From positions 796,543-860,542 of the forward strand of contig NZ_FNJC01000001.1 in NCBI RefSeq assembly GCF_900104305.1: a DNA stretch of 64,000 nucleotides. Direction: 5' to 3'. This DNA is from Filomicrobium insigne. Its GTDB lineage: Bacteria > Pseudomonadota > Alphaproteobacteria > Rhizobiales > Hyphomicrobiaceae. The position numbers and the translations under genes are program-made. This document shows positions 28,262-38,324 of this stretch, in pieces; within the stretch, counting starts at the first letter, position 1, and every line of letters begins with the position of its first letter. The notes beneath the pieces were generated by a model that saw only the letters and a list, made by a program, of their open reading frames with translations, was not told the DNA's origin and searched no databases.

Positions 28262-28555
28262 ATGGCCAAATATGTTGTGCTTGCGAACTTTACAGACAAA
28301 GGCATCAAGGACGTTAAAGAAACGGTGCAACGCGCTGAAGCCTTCAAGAAGATGGCCTCAAAGGTCGGCGCGTCCGTTTTAGATATGTACTGGACCTTAG
28401 GGTCTCATGACGTCGTCGCCATTTGCGAAGCCCCCGACGACGAGTCGGTGACCGCTCTTTCGCTCAGCGTGACATCGCGCGGCAATGTTCGCTCAGAAAC
28501 GCTTCGCGCCTTCTCTTTCGATGAGATGAAGAAAATTCTCGATCAGATCGTGTGA
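28262..28555 (+). CDS. GYD domain-containing protein
   Basis: A 97-residue small soluble protein: MAKYVVLANFTDKGIKDVKET, then KVGASVLDMYWTLGSHDVVAICEAPDDESV. The pattern is that of the GYD family, a dimeric alpha-beta barrel fold. No enzymatic role is established. TGGAG precedes the ATG at a good distance; an open frame upstream from 28178 has no protein-like features. It is separated from the convergent gcvP by a hairpin. Confidence 0.85.
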   Translation: MAKYVVLANFTDKGIKDVKETVQRAEAFKKMASKVGASVLDMYWTLGSHDVVAICEAPDDESVTALSLSVTSRGNVRSETLRAFSFDEMKKILDQIV

Positions 28556-28576
28556 ACGCATGACCGCGCAGAAAGA

Positions 28577-28608
28577 GCACCGCCAACGTCCCACAACGCT
28601 GACGGTGC
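28577..28608. terminator. Bidirectional hairpin between GYD gene and gcvP
   Basis: Arms GCACCGCCAACGT and ACGCTGACGGTGC pair with two mismatches around CCCACA. It lies between convergent stops and is followed by TTTAG on the plus strand and preceded by AAAG (CTTT on the minus strand). Confidence 0.55.
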
Positions 28609-28622
28609 TTTAGCTCTCGATT

Positions 28623-31481
28623 TTACTCGCCGACCTCAGCCTTTACATAGGTTTCGATTGGCGGACACGCGCACATGAGATGACGATCTCCGTAGACGTT
28701 GTCGACCCGGTTCACCGATGGCCAGTATTTGTCGACGCGGAACGCCCCTGTTGGGAAGCAGGCTGCTTCACGCGAATACGGCCTATCCCACGTACCGATA
28801 AGGTCCTCGACGGTGTGTGGCGCATTTTTCAAAGCGTTGTTCTGCTTGTCTGCCTTGCCATCTTCGATCGCACGCACCTCTTCACGAATGGCGAGCATCG
28901 CATCGCAGAACCTGTCGAGCTCTGCTTTCGTTTCTGACTCGGTCGGCTCGACCATAAGTGTTCCGGCGACGGGCCAACTCATGGTCGGGGGATGGAAGCC
29001 GCAATCGATGAGCCGCTTGGCGATGTCGTCGACTGTCACTCCAGCGCTTTCGGCAAGCGGGCGCGTATCAATAATGCACTCGTGGGCAACGCGTCCCTGC
29101 CCGCCCGTATAAAGAATACGGAAAGCACCTTCGAGACGTTTCGCGATATAGTTCGCGCTGAGAATCGCCACGCGTGTCGCCTGCGTGAGGCCCGCGCCGC
29201 CCATCATCAGACAATAGCTCCACGAAATCGGCAGGATTGACGTCGATCCGTAGGGCGCCGCCGATACGGTCATGGCGTTGCCACCGGTTTCGGGATGGCC
29301 CGGCAAAAATGGTGCCAGGTGCGCTTTGACGCCAATCGGCCCCATGCCTGGGCCCCCTCCTCCGTGGGGAATACAGAACGTTTTGTGCAGATTGAGGTGA
29401 CTAACGTCCGATCCAATATCCCCCGGCCGTGCAAGTCCGACAAGCGCATTCAGGTTGGCGCCATCCAAATAGACTTGTCCGCCGTGCTCGTGCGTGATGG
29501 CGCAGATATCCTTAACCGTTTCCTCGAACACCCCGTGCGTCGACGGATAGGTGATCATCGCGACAGCGAGGTTTTTTGAGTTCGCCTCTGCCTTGGCGCG
29601 GAAGTCGGCAAGATCGATGTTTCCTTTGGCATCCGTTGCAACGACGACAACTTTAAAGCCACACATCGAAGCCGATGCCGGATTGGTGCCGTGCGCTGAT
29701 GCCGGGATAAGGCAGATGTTCCTATGCCCCTCGCCGCGGCTCTTATGATAGGCACGGATCGTCAGTAGACCGGCATACTCGCCTTGAGCACCCGAATTGG
29801 GTTGAAGCGAGAAGGCATCGTAGCCCGTAATCTGACACAGCTTATCGGACAGGTCCTCGAGCAATTCCGCATATCCAAGTGCCTGATCCGAGGGCGCGAA
29901 GGGATGGACCTCCGCAAACTCGGGCCATGTTATCGGCAGCATCTCTGCGGTCGCATTGAGCTTCATGGTGCATGAGCCCAATGGAATCATCGCCCGATCC
30001 AACGCAAGGTCACGATCGGCGAGGCGACGCATGTAGCGCGTCATTTCGCTTTCTGCCCGGTTCATGTGGAAGACGGGGTGCGTGAGATAATCAGACTGAC
30101 GAATGAGATCCTTCGGCAGGCGGTACTCGGGATACGCATCAGTGTAGGCCAGATCGTAGCCACCGAATGCACGCCAAACCGCTTCGAGCGTTTCCGGGCG
30201 CGTCCGCTCATCGATGGTGATGCCAATGCGATCCTGCCCGACCTTTCTCACGTTCACGCCGTTATCAACGGCGTTCTTCATGATAAGACCCTGATAGGGT
30301 CCGACCTCGACGGTTATCGTGTCGAAGTAGGCTTCAGGCGCGATCTTGAAGCCCAACGACTCCAAGCCGTCAGCCAATCGGGCTGCTTTACGATGCACAC
30401 GCTCGGCAATTCCCTTCAATCCCTTCGGACCATGAAACACCGCGTACATCGACGCAATCACGGCTGGCAGAACCTGTGCCGTGCAGATGTTCGACGTCGC
30501 GCTTTCACGGCGGATGTGCTGTTCGCGCGTCTGTAAAGACAAGCGATAAGCGCGATTTCCGCGCGCATCGACTGAAACCCCAACGAGACGGCCGGGTAAA
30601 GAACGTTTGTAGGCGTCCTTGACTGCAATGTAAGCCGCGTGCGGTCCGCCATATCCCATCGGCATGCCGAAGCGCTGCATGGAGCCGACAACAATGTCCG
30701 CGCCCATCTCGCCCGGAGGTTTTAGAAGTGTGAGCGCCAGTGGATCAGCCGCTACGGCTGCCAGGGCTTTAGCTTCATGCAATCGTTCGATGACGGCGGA
30801 GAAGTCGTGAAAAGCTCCGCAGACACCGGGGTACTGAAACAATGCGCCGAAGACTTCGGTTGGCTCGAGATCCTCGAACGGATTGCCAACTATGATCTGC
30901 CAGCCCAATGGCTCGGCCCTTGTCTTCAACACGGCGATGGTCTGAGGCAAGCATTCCTCGTCGACGAAAAAGCTCGACGCCTTCGACTTCGTGATGCGAT
31001 GCGCGAGTGCCATCGCCTCCGCTGCAGCGGTGGCCTCGTCAAGAAGAGACGCGTTGGCAACGTCTAGCCCCGTGAGATCGGAGACCATCGTTTGGAAGTT
31101 CAGCAGCGCCTCGAGGCGCCCCTGGCTTATCTCCGGCTGATAGGGCGTGTAGGCGGTGTACCAAGCGGGATTTTCCAGGATGTTGCGCTGTATCGCGGGC
31201 GGCATGATCGTGCCGTGGTATCCCTGGCCTATGAGCGAGGTCAGCACCTGATTTTTGTCGGCCGTCTCGCGCATACGATCCAACGCACCTCGCTCAGAGA
31301 GAGGCTTACCGAAATCGAGGGGTTCGGCTTGACGAATGCCTTTCGGAACGGTCTCTTCGATCAGCTGATCAAGGCTTTTCACCCCGACAACTTTCAGCAT
31401 CTCCTCCATCTCTTCGGGGGAGGGGCCGATGTGCCGGCGATTGGCAAAATCGTAGGGCTCGTAACTTTTGGAAGCGGTCAT
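28623..31481 (-). CDS. gcvP: Glycine dehydrogenase (decarboxylating), P-protein
   Basis: A 952-residue single-chain P-protein (EC 1.4.4.2) of the glycine cleavage system. It decarboxylates glycine on PLP and passes the aminomethyl group to GcvH. Both halves are present: the N-terminal part begins [17 protein letters not shown], and the C-terminal catalytic half contains [23 protein letters not shown] and [19 protein letters not shown], whose Lys binds PLP. Length matches the usual 950-960 residues. It is the last gene of gcvT-gcvH-gcvP, 11 bp after gcvH, under the glycine riboswitch. Confidence 0.96.
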   Translation of the reverse strand: MTASKSYEPYDFANRRHIGPSPEEMEEMLKVVGVKSLDQLIEETVPKGIRQAEPLDFGKPLSERGALDRMRETADKNQVLTSLIGQGYHGTIMPPAIQRNILENPAWYTAYTPYQPEISQGRLEALLNFQTMVSDLTGLDVANASLLDEATAAAEAMALAHRITKSKASSFFVDEECLPQTIAVLKTRAEPLGWQIIVGNPFEDLEPTEVFGALFQYPGVCGAFHDFSAVIERLHEAKALAAVAADPLALTLLKPPGEMGADIVVGSMQRFGMPMGYGGPHAAYIAVKDAYKRSLPGRLVGVSVDARGNRAYRLSLQTREQHIRRESATSNICTAQVLPAVIASMYAVFHGPKGLKGIAERVHRKAARLADGLESLGFKIAPEAYFDTITVEVGPYQGLIMKNAVDNGVNVRKVGQDRIGITIDERTRPETLEAVWRAFGGYDLAYTDAYPEYRLPKDLIRQSDYLTHPVFHMNRAESEMTRYMRRLADRDLALDRAMIPLGSCTMKLNATAEMLPITWPEFAEVHPFAPSDQALGYAELLEDLSDKLCQITGYDAFSLQPNSGAQGEYAGLLTIRAYHKSRGEGHRNICLIPASAHGTNPASASMCGFKVVVVATDAKGNIDLADFRAKAEANSKNLAVAMITYPSTHGVFEETVKDICAITHEHGGQVYLDGANLNALVGLARPGDIGSDVSHLNLHKTFCIPHGGGGPGMGPIGVKAHLAPFLPGHPETGGNAMTVSAAPYGSTSILPISWSYCLMMGGAGLTQATRVAILSANYIAKRLEGAFRILYTGGQGRVAHECIIDTRPLAESAGVTVDDIAKRLIDCGFHPPTMSWPVAGTLMVEPTESETKAELDRFCDAMLAIREEVRAIEDGKADKQNNALKNAPHTVEDLIGTWDRPYSREAACFPTGAFRVDKYWPSVNRVDNVYGDRHLMCACPPIETYVKAEVGE

Positions 31482-31492
31482 GGAATATCCCG

Positions 31493-31852
31493 TTAGCCGA
31501 CGAGTGCCTTATAGGCTGCCTCGTCCATGAGGCTTTCTAGTGCGTTCATGTCGGCGAGTTTCAACTTGAAAAGCCAACCTGCGTTTTGCGGATCTGAGCT
31601 CACGATCGACGGATCGTTTGCGACGGCTTCGTTGACCTCGACGATTTCACCGTCGAGAGGCGCGTAGACATCTGACGCAGCCTTGACGGATTCGACGACG
31701 GCAACGTCGTCGCCCTTGGCAAGCTTTGTTCCGATTTCCGGCAGCTGAACAAAGACCAAATCTCCCAGCTGGGTTGTAGCGTGCTCCGTAATTCCGACGG
31801 TCGCGACATCACCTTCGAGCTTCAGCCACTCGTGGTCTTCTGTGAATTTCAT
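31493..31852 (-). CDS. gcvH: Glycine cleavage system H protein
   Basis: A 119-residue lipoyl carrier protein. It begins [25 protein letters not shown] and contains [25 protein letters not shown], where the Lys of ESVKAAS is the lipoylated residue. It shuttles the aminomethyl group between GcvP, GcvT and the L protein. It lies 28 bp after gcvT and 11 bp before gcvP. Confidence 0.96.
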   Translation of the reverse strand: MKFTEDHEWLKLEGDVATVGITEHATTQLGDLVFVQLPEIGTKLAKGDDVAVVESVKAASDVYAPLDGEIVEVNEAVANDPSIVSSDPQNAGWLFKLKLADMNALESLMDEAAYKALVG

Positions 31853-31880
31853 TAGGGCATCCTCCTGGCGCAGAAACGGA

Positions 31881-33038
31881 TCAGCTACGTTTGTAACGAG
31901 GTACTATGAATGGAAGTTCGGTTACGTTTACCGGGAGCCGCTTCCCCCGGACTTCCGCGAACACTTTTGTGCCGGGCGTGCCGAACGAGCCTGGCAGATA
32001 TCCCATGGCAATGGGGGCATCAACGCTCGGGCCAAATCCGCCGGATGTGACAAGGCCAATTGACTCAGACGCCTCTAGACTCTCGAACAGCGGAGCACCG
32101 GTACGCACGGGTGCGCGGCCTTCCGGACGTAGTCCAACACGACGGCGCTCTGTACCCTTTTCAAGTTGCTCCAAGATCGTATCGGCGCCGGGATACCCTC
32201 CCGCGCGCACACCGCCAATTCGGCGGGATTTTTGGATCGCCCAGACAAGATCGGCCTCAACCGGCGTAGTCTCCGTATCGATATCGGAGCCGCAAAGGCA
32301 CATGCCCGCCTCAAGCCGCAACGAGTCGCGCGCGCCTAATCCGATCGGTTCTACGTCAGGTTCCCCAAGCAACGCTTCCGCAATCGGCCGTGCTGCCTCG
32401 ATCGGTGTCGAAATTTCGAAGCCATCTTCTCCGGTGTAACCCGAGCGCGTAACAATGCAGGCCGCGCCGTTGATCTGGACCTCACGTACGTCCATGAAGC
32501 GCATCCCGGCGCAATCGGGTGCAAGCCGTGTCAGTATGGCTTCAGCCCTTGGCCCTTGCAGCGCCATCAGCGCGCGATCAAGGCGCTCGATGTCGCAATC
32601 GTCGGAGAGCTCCGCCCTTAAAAGCGCCTCATCGGCTTCCTTGCTGGCCGCATTCACCACCAACAACAGATGATCACCACGATTGGCGACCATCATATCA
32701 TCAATGATGCCGCCGTTCGCGTTGGTGAAGAACGCGTAACGCTGCCGACCTGGCGCCAGCCCCAAGATATCGACAGGCACCAGCCTCTCCAGTGCCCGTG
32801 CCGCATCGGCAACGTCACCGGACTTCGGTCGCAAAACGATTTGTCCCATGTGCGAGACATCGAACAATCCTGCTGCCGCGCGCGTGTGAAGGTGTTCCTT
32901 GAGGACACCCAACGCGAACTGGACAGGCATCTCGTAGCCAGCGAACGGCACCATGCGTGCACCGTGCTCCAAATGAAGCTCGTACAGCGGCGTTCTCTTC
33001 AGGGGGGCGCTTGATGTAGTTGGGGTTGTGGCGCTCAA
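31881..33038 (-). CDS. gcvT: Aminomethyltransferase, T-protein
   Basis: A 385-residue enzyme (EC 2.1.2.10) transferring the methylene group from GcvH to tetrahydrofolate and releasing ammonia. Features include [50 protein letters not shown] and [20 protein letters not shown]. The start codon is TTG at 33038 with GGAG eight bases ahead. It is the first gene of the operon, and the riboswitch ends about 50 bp upstream. Confidence 0.95.
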   Translation of the reverse strand: MSATTPTTSSAPLKRTPLYELHLEHGARMVPFAGYEMPVQFALGVLKEHLHTRAAAGLFDVSHMGQIVLRPKSGDVADAARALERLVPVDILGLAPGRQRYAFFTNANGGIIDDMMVANRGDHLLLVVNAASKEADEALLRAELSDDCDIERLDRALMALQGPRAEAILTRLAPDCAGMRFMDVREVQINGAACIVTRSGYTGEDGFEISTPIEAARPIAEALLGEPDVEPIGLGARDSLRLEAGMCLCGSDIDTETTPVEADLVWAIQKSRRIGGVRAGGYPGADTILEQLEKGTERRRVGLRPEGRAPVRTGAPLFESLEASESIGLVTSGGFGPSVDAPIAMGYLPGSFGTPGTKVFAEVRGKRLPVNVTELPFIVPRYKRS

Positions 33039-33087
33039 GGCAGAGGCTCCATAGGCTCGTTGACACGCACGGCAGTGCGCTGATGCG

Positions 33088-33270
33088 AGCCCCCTCTGTC
33101 ATAAGACCTGAAAGATTTAGCACCGTAACCCTAGGGTGCTTTTCCTCGTCGGTGGACCGGATTGTACCCGATCGCTTTCCAGAGTTTTAGAAGCCTTGCG
33201 GTCCTTGGTGCCTGAGAGTTTCCGGGGCGGTTGCTCCTTCGGCGCCGGGATAAACCCGATCTCTTCCGCA
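33088..33270 (-). ncRNA. Tandem glycine riboswitch
   Basis: The minus strand reads GCGCCGAAGGAGCAA, then GAAACTCTCAGGCA and AAGGACCG (about 33240 to 33198), the conserved core of the glycine aptamer. A second, more divergent aptamer follows nearer the gene: an ATCTTTCAGGT segment then ATGACAGAGGGGG ending near 33090, matching the 3' core of aptamer 2. It precedes gcvT by about 50 bases. Glycine binding is expected to turn on gcvTHP expression, as in other tandem glycine switches. Boundaries are approximate. Confidence 0.88.
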
Positions 33271-33412
33271 AAACAGTAGGCCAGACTATCGAGGTGACAT
33301 CCTGCGAAGTCAATCCTACCAAGGTCGACGCGGCCACAGAGCTGCTAGCAACGGGGAGCCACGCTGACCGCTGGAGAAAGGTGCGAGACATATCACTTGC
33401 GCCGGCGCGGCG

Positions 33413-34138
33413 TTAGGCTTTGGGTTTCTCCCATTCCATAACAACGAACCAGGGAACACGTCGACAGCGATCGGCTATTTCCGGATCGCCCCCCACGGGG
33501 GCTGGCTCTTCGAATGCGCGTAGGATCAAGCCCTCGGCGAGCAGAAGCCGCATATAGCTGCTCATAGGCCGATGCCAATTCCGGATGCGGATGTCACGCA
33601 ACTCAACCCATTCAGCGCGTTCTTCCAAATAATGATCGATGCAGAATTGGAGCTCGCCGTTGGAATCTCGCGACCACCCACCATTCTTACCCGCGGTGCT
33701 GAAACTGGTGAGGTTGGCTATCAAAAGCGTTCCGCCCGGCCTAAGCACGCGCCCCATCTCGGCTATCGCTTTAGCCACGTCGGGAATGTCAATCAACGTC
33801 AGATAGCTAATAACGAGATCGAATGTATTGTTCGGAAATGCGAGTGCCTCGGCACGGCCGATGCGATAATCGCCCTGCGGATCACGTTGCCAAGCCGCCT
33901 CCACCAAGGCTTCTGTGGGGTCGATACCCACGACTTTTATTCCGTGGGCCCGCAACATTCTACAAAAGCGTCCCTCTCCACATCCGACATCCAACGCACT
34001 TTGGAAGTTCCTTTCCCGAACCCTTTCAATCATTGGTCCATCAAGTACAAACTCACGGCTGAAGTCGCCGCGATCGCCCATACTCGTAATCCACGCCGGT
34101 GCTGACTCTCGCCAACCGTCGGACATTCGAATCTCCAT
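33413..34138 (-). CDS. Class I SAM-dependent methyltransferase
   Basis: A 241-residue Rossmann-fold methyltransferase. Motif I is ALDVGCGEGRFCRML (SAM binding) and motif II is VVGIDPTEALV. The YRIGRAEALAF and FDLVISYLTLIDI segments and motif III (VLRPGGTLLIANL) follow. The acceptor substrate cannot be told from the sequence. An ATG four codons later is a possible start. It is transcribed alone between the riboswitch region and the divergent ABC-F gene. Confidence 0.88.
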   Translation of the reverse strand: MEIRMSDGWRESAPAWITSMGDRGDFSREFVLDGPMIERVRERNFQSALDVGCGEGRFCRMLRAHGIKVVGIDPTEALVEAAWQRDPQGDYRIGRAEALAFPNNTFDLVISYLTLIDIPDVAKAIAEMGRVLRPGGTLLIANLTSFSTAGKNGGWSRDSNGELQFCIDHYLEERAEWVELRDIRIRNWHRPMSSYMRLLLAEGLILRAFEEPAPVGGDPEIADRCRRVPWFVVMEWEKPKA

Positions 34139-34409
34139 CTAATCCAGGGATGTCTTGCCAAGGCTTGGCCGTATCCTCAAGGAGGAATCGTATGGCGCGA
34201 GCGAGGCGAGGTGTGCATCTGCCGCAAACTCAAAGGATCAGGAGTAGTCGTGCAGTTCTCCTATCGATGATCCCCCCGCTCTTGAATAGCTGCAGCGGCT
34301 CGCTTACTTTCACGGGGCTCCTAACCAACGTCAAACAGGATGTGTGTAGCAATGGATTTCAACCCGACAGCAATGCCAATTCGCTCTGTCGTCGGGGAAA
34401 TTCATAACC

Positions 34410-35996
34410 ATGCCTGCATCAATCACTCTTTCCAATCTTTCCTGGTCCACGCCGGATAACTCTCCGCTTTTTTCCGACCTCACATTGAGCTTCGGTCCCG
34501 AGCGTACCGGGCTTGTTGGCCGGAACGGCATCGGAAAGACGACCCTATTCCGGATCATCGCCGGTCTGCTCTCGCCTCAGTCAGGCAACCTCGTGATCAA
34601 TGGCACGTTTGGCATTTTGCGTCAGACGGTACAGGTGTGCGCAACCGAAACAGTTGCTGACCTCTTCGGCATTCGGGATGCGCTTGCGCTTCTTCGACGT
34701 GCTGAGGCCGGTGGGGCGACCATCGAAGAGCTCGAAGATGCTGATTGGACGTTAGAGGTGCGCGTTGCGTCCGCTCTCGACCGCGTCGACCTCGTTGCTT
34801 CTCTCGATACGCCGTTATCAACTCTCTCTGGCGGACAACGCACCCGCGTGGGCCTTGCCGCACTTCTTTTCGCCGAACCGGACTTTCTGCTCTTGGATGA
34901 ACCGACCAACAACCTTGATCGTGATGGCCGCGAGGCGGTCTTGGCCTTTCTTTCAACTTGGCGTGTGGGTGCCATTGTCATCAGCCATGATCGTGAACTG
35001 CTTGAAACGATGGACGCGATTGTCGAGCTCACCTCGCTGGGCGCAAAACGCTACGGGGGCAACTGGAGTCAGTACCGCGCGCGTAAAGCCCGAGAGCTTG
35101 CGGCGGCGCACCGTGAACTTGACGACGCTGAAAACCGTCTGTCGGACATTGCACGCAGGACTCAAACGATAGCGGAGCGAAAAGCACGCAAGGACGGTGT
35201 TGGGCGAAAGACCGCGGCCAAGGGCGGAATGCCCCGGATCATTCTGGGCCGATTGCAGGACAGAAGCGAGAGTACGAGCGGCCGCAATGCCCGGCTGGCT
35301 GAGGACAAGCGCGCTGAGGCCATGGACGCTGCAGCATCTGCCCGCAAGCAGATCGAAATCCTCCAACCTCTTTCGGTTGACATTGCTCCGACGCATCTGC
35401 CTGCCAATAAGACGGTGTTGGAGATCGTATCTGCTGATGCCCGCTACGATACTGACCGGCCTGTCCTTCAGGATATGACATACGCAGTCGTTGGACCGGA
35501 ACGCATCGCCATCACTGGACCGAACGGTTCGGGCAAATCGACGTTCCTCGCAATGGTGACGGGGCAGTTGCAACCGTGGCGCGGCGCCGTGAACGTCACG
35601 ACCGATTTCGCAATGCTCGATCAGCGCGTGAGTCTCCTCGACCCTTCGATGTCGATCCGGGACAACTTTCTGCGCCTCAATCCCGGCACCGATGAGAACA
35701 TCTGCCGCGCCGTACTTGCTCGTTTTCGATTTCGCGCGGATGCAGCACTTCAGGCTGTCGCGAACCTCAGTGGCGGACAAATACTCCGCGCTGGTCTCGC
35801 CTGCGTTCTTGGCGCCCCCCAGCCGCCGTCACTTCTCATTCTCGATGAGCCGACAAACCATCTCGATATCGACTCCATCGAATCTGTCGAAGCAGGCTTG
35901 CGCGCCTACGACGGCGCGCTTCTGGTTGTCAGTCACGATGAAGCATTTCTGGAAGGTATCCGCATTACGCGGCGCCTAGAATTGTCCGCTTTATAG
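34410..35996 (+). CDS. ABC-F family ATPase
   Basis: A 528-residue soluble protein with two ABC nucleotide-binding domains and no membrane segments. Domain 1 has GRNGIGKTTLF, the signature LSGGQRTRVGLAALL and Walker B LLLDEPTNNLD. A charged linker (residues 235-310) separates domain 2: GPNGSGKSTF, LSGGQILRAGLACVL, LLILDEPTNHLD. ABC-F proteins act on ribosomes, some giving antibiotic resistance. The subgroup is not obvious here, so target and role are open. It is preceded by a 270-bp non-coding gap. Confidence 0.92.
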   Translation: MPASITLSNLSWSTPDNSPLFSDLTLSFGPERTGLVGRNGIGKTTLFRIIAGLLSPQSGNLVINGTFGILRQTVQVCATETVADLFGIRDALALLRRAEAGGATIEELEDADWTLEVRVASALDRVDLVASLDTPLSTLSGGQRTRVGLAALLFAEPDFLLLDEPTNNLDRDGREAVLAFLSTWRVGAIVISHDRELLETMDAIVELTSLGAKRYGGNWSQYRARKARELAAAHRELDDAENRLSDIARRTQTIAERKARKDGVGRKTAAKGGMPRIILGRLQDRSESTSGRNARLAEDKRAEAMDAAASARKQIEILQPLSVDIAPTHLPANKTVLEIVSADARYDTDRPVLQDMTYAVVGPERIAITGPNGSGKSTFLAMVTGQLQPWRGAVNVTTDFAMLDQRVSLLDPSMSIRDNFLRLNPGTDENICRAVLARFRFRADAALQAVANLSGGQILRAGLACVLGAPQPPSLLILDEPTNHLDIDSIESVEAGLRAYDGALLVVSHDEAFLEGIRITRRLELSAL

Positions 35997-36154
35997 CGGG
36001 GCGGGTTACCGGCACTTCGCCGCGCTGACAAACTCATTGGATACCTCGCACCACAAGACCACCATGTTAAATACCGTCGCGTTTGGGTCGGGCGGGACAT
36101 CTACGATAAATCCGTCAGACCATCTCAGTATTCTAACTCAGCGCTAACCCTTCC

Positions 36155-36200
36155 TTGACTCCATACCAACTAGTAGGTATACACAAACCGATCAGTTGGT
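36155..36200 (+). promoter_or_regulatory. Sigma-70 promoter with embedded TetR-type operator
   Basis: TTGACT (36155-36160), a 17-base spacer and TATACA (36178-36183) form a near-consensus promoter. The spacer and -10 contain an 18-base near-palindrome, ATACCAACTAGTAGGTAT (36163-36180, one mismatched pair). ACCAACT at 36165-36171 also pairs with AGTTGGT at 36194-36200. Such dyads overlapping the promoter are typical operators of self-repressing TetR regulators, and the TetR gene starts just downstream. Confidence 0.7.
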
Positions 36201-36212
36201 ATGGTAACGGAA

Positions 36213-36827
36213 ATGGCCCAACAAGATTCAAGAACCAAGCTTCTCAATGCGACGCTGAAGATCGTGCGCTCGAAGGGCTATACGGCGACCAGGATCGAAG
36301 ACATCTGCGCCGAAGCCGGTGTCACCAAGGGCAGCTTCTTCCATCACTTCAAAAGCAAAGATGACCTGGCGCTCGCCGCGGTTGCCCATTGGGACGCAAT
36401 GACCGGCGGACTTTTCGCGCAGGCGAAATATCACGACCACGCCGATCCGCTCGACCGCCTGCTCGCCTATGTCGATTTCCGCAAGGAACTTCTCGCTGGA
36501 GATCTGCCAGATTTCACCTGCTTCGCCGGCATGATCACTCAGGAAGCCTATCAGACGCGTCCGGACATCGTAGAGGCTTGCGCGCGCAATATCAGCGGCC
36601 ATGCCAAGACGCTCGAAGCCGACATCGGTGAAGCGATGAAGAAATATGGCGTCCGCGGCGATTGGACCACTGAAAGCCTCGCTCTGCACATGCAGGCGGT
36701 GATCCAGGGGTCGTTCGTCCTCGCCAAAGCAAAGGGCGGAGCAGCAGTCGCCGCCGACAGCATCGGCCATCTTCGCCGGTATCTGGAACTCCTGTTCAGA
36801 TCAGACACATCCAAACGTACATCTTGA
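36213..36827 (+). CDS. TetR/AcrR-family transcriptional regulator
   Basis: A 204-residue repressor. The N-terminal HTH reads TKLLNATLKIVRSKGYTATRIEDICAEAGVTKGSFFHHFKSKDDL. The C-terminal helical domain (TGGLFAQAKYHDHADPLDRLL, CFAGMITQEAY) binds an unknown ligand. The start is ambiguous: ATG at 36201 lies inside the second operator arm, and ATG at 36213 gives the standard N-terminus. It probably represses its own promoter and the following SRPBCC, HhH and VOC genes. Confidence 0.9.
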   Translation: MAQQDSRTKLLNATLKIVRSKGYTATRIEDICAEAGVTKGSFFHHFKSKDDLALAAVAHWDAMTGGLFAQAKYHDHADPLDRLLAYVDFRKELLAGDLPDFTCFAGMITQEAYQTRPDIVEACARNISGHAKTLEADIGEAMKKYGVRGDWTTESLALHMQAVIQGSFVLAKAKGGAAVAADSIGHLRRYLELLFRSDTSKRTS

Positions 36828-36851
36828 ACTCGAAACGGCAGGAGAGTTGTC

Positions 36852-37295
36852 ATGCCTAACACCGTCCGCTTGCATCGCGTCATCGCTGCCAAGCCAGAAA
36901 AGGTCTATCGGGCGTTTCTTGAACCGGATGCGATCGCCAGTTGGCTCCCACCCTTTGGGTTCACCTGTACCGTCCATGCATTGGACGCCAAGGTGGGTGG
37001 CAGCCACAGAATGTCGTTCCGGAACTTCACGACTGGTGAGAGCCATTCCTTCGGCGGCGATTATCTCGAACTCATCCCAAATGAGCGGCTGGTCTACACG
37101 GACAAATTCGACGATCCCAATTTGCCCGGCGAGATGAAAGTCACTGTCACGCTCAGCGCCGTATCGGTCGGCACGGAAATGACTGTCGTACAGGAGGGGC
37201 TCCCAGACACGATCCCGGTCGAGGGTTGTTATCTCGGCTGGCAGGAATGTCTCCAAAAGCTGGCAAACCTTGTCGAACCCGAAATCACTCAGTAG
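36852..37295 (+). CDS. SRPBCC (AHSA1-type) domain protein
   Basis: A 147-residue START/Bet v1-like protein. Family features are VIAAKPEKVYRAFLEPDAIASWLPP near the N-terminus, GGSHRMSFRNFTTGESHSFGGDYLELIPNERLVYTD in the middle and GWQECLQKLANLVE at the end. Members of the activator-of-Hsp90-ATPase-like branch bind hydrophobic ligands, and no ligand is known here. The gene starts 25 bp after the TetR gene and appears to be in its transcript, with AGGAG before the ATG. Confidence 0.87.
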   Translation: MPNTVRLHRVIAAKPEKVYRAFLEPDAIASWLPPFGFTCTVHALDAKVGGSHRMSFRNFTTGESHSFGGDYLELIPNERLVYTDKFDDPNLPGEMKVTVTLSAVSVGTEMTVVQEGLPDTIPVEGCYLGWQECLQKLANLVEPEITQ

Positions 37296-37411
37296 CGCCG
37301 GTATCTCATCTGACAATTATTCGACGTGAGCAGCTTTGACTGGCGCACTGACTTCGGCTCGGCGAGGGCAAAACCGTGAGAGCGTTCAACGGATGCGAAG
37401 GAGTTGTGATC

Positions 37412-37648
37412 ATGGAGCCCTGTGACAAGGAGAAGAGCGCTCACTTTGATTACTCCCGGCTAAGCCGATCTTTTCTCGCTCTCTCGAAGCCGGCGCAGCG
37501 GGCGTTGATCAACAACGGTATTTTTAAGCCCCACGATCTTGCAAGGTGGAGCCGCGCGGACATCGCCAAACTCCATGGCATCGGACCAACCGCCCTTCCC
37601 AAGTTGGATGAAATCCTCCGTGCGGAAGATCTCAAATTCGACGAGTAA
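37412..37648 (+). CDS. Helix-hairpin-helix / RpoA C-terminal-like small protein
   Basis: A 78-residue protein with LSRSFLALSKPAQRALINNGIFKPHDLARWSRADIAKLHGIGPTALPKLDEIL. This matches the helix-hairpin-helix fold of the RNA polymerase alpha C-terminal domain, seen also in small proteins encoded near SRPBCC and VOC genes. DNA or protein binding is possible; function unknown. AAGGAG lies eight bases before the chosen ATG. The longer frame from 37376 is not supported. Confidence 0.75.
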   Translation: MEPCDKEKSAHFDYSRLSRSFLALSKPAQRALINNGIFKPHDLARWSRADIAKLHGIGPTALPKLDEILRAEDLKFDE

Positions 37649-37714
37649 CTCTTCTGGCATCGCCGGGCTCGGGCTGAGCCCATCCTACAAACTCACAAGC
37701 GGAACGTATTCATC

Positions 37715-38194
37715 ATGAAATCGATCACGCCCAACCTCTGGTTCGACAATAATGCCGAAGAGGCCGCCGAATTCTACACCCGCCTTTTTCCCAATAGCAG
37801 GATCGAGAAGGTCCTTCACTCACCAGCCGACAATCCCTCCGTGAAGAAGGCTGACGTGATCACCGTCGACTTCACGTTAAACGGGCAACGCTTCGTCGGT
37901 ATCAACGGTGGCCCCGCATTCAAATTTACGGAAGCCGTATCGTTCTCGATCGACTGCGAAGACCAAGCAGAAGTTGACCGCTACTGGGGTGCGCTTACCG
38001 CCGATGGCGGCAGCGAAAGCATGTGCGGGTGGTGCAAAGACCGGTTCGGCTTATCCTGGCAGGTGGTGCCCCGACGGCTCATTGAGCTTCTAAGCAGCGA
38101 TGATACCGAGGCTAACAAGCGTGCGATGGAGGCGATGCTCAAGATGAAAAAGATCGACATCGCTACACTGGAAGCCGCCGCGAAAGGCAGCTAG
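37715..38194 (+). CDS. VOC-family protein, PhnB-like
   Basis: A 159-residue protein of the vicinal-oxygen-chelate fold. PNLWFDNNAEEAAEFYTRLFPNSRIEKV at the start and MCGWCKDRFGLSWQVVPRRL and NKRAMEAMLKMKKIDIATLEAA near the end are characteristic of PhnB-like (3-demethylubiquinone methyltransferase-annotated) proteins. The enzymatic role is unproven. It closes the TetR-SRPBCC-HhH-VOC group, a combination recurrent in alphaproteobacteria. Confidence 0.88.
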   Translation: MKSITPNLWFDNNAEEAAEFYTRLFPNSRIEKVLHSPADNPSVKKADVITVDFTLNGQRFVGINGGPAFKFTEAVSFSIDCEDQAEVDRYWGALTADGGSESMCGWCKDRFGLSWQVVPRRLIELLSSDDTEANKRAMEAMLKMKKIDIATLEAAAKGS

Positions 38195-38233
38195 ACAATC
38201 CCTCAAAATCCGCATGACAGACATACGATCGCC

Positions 38234-38277
38234 TCGCGGGCCGTAGAAATGAACCGGCGTTAGCCGTAGGCCCGCGA
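38234..38277. terminator. Hairpin between convergent VOC and kinase genes
   Basis: Perfect 9-bp arms TCGCGGGCC / GGCCCGCGA separated by 26 bases, lying between convergent stop codons. There is no T run, so it is a candidate terminator only. Confidence 0.4.
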
Positions 38278-38324
38278 TCTGCTACGATGGTCTCACGGAT
38301 GTCTAAACTGATATAGGTTGTGCC

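Noticed and set aside
33131-33391. 86-residue minus-strand frame upstream of gcvT
   Set aside because: It lies on the glycine riboswitch, which explains the conserved sequence.
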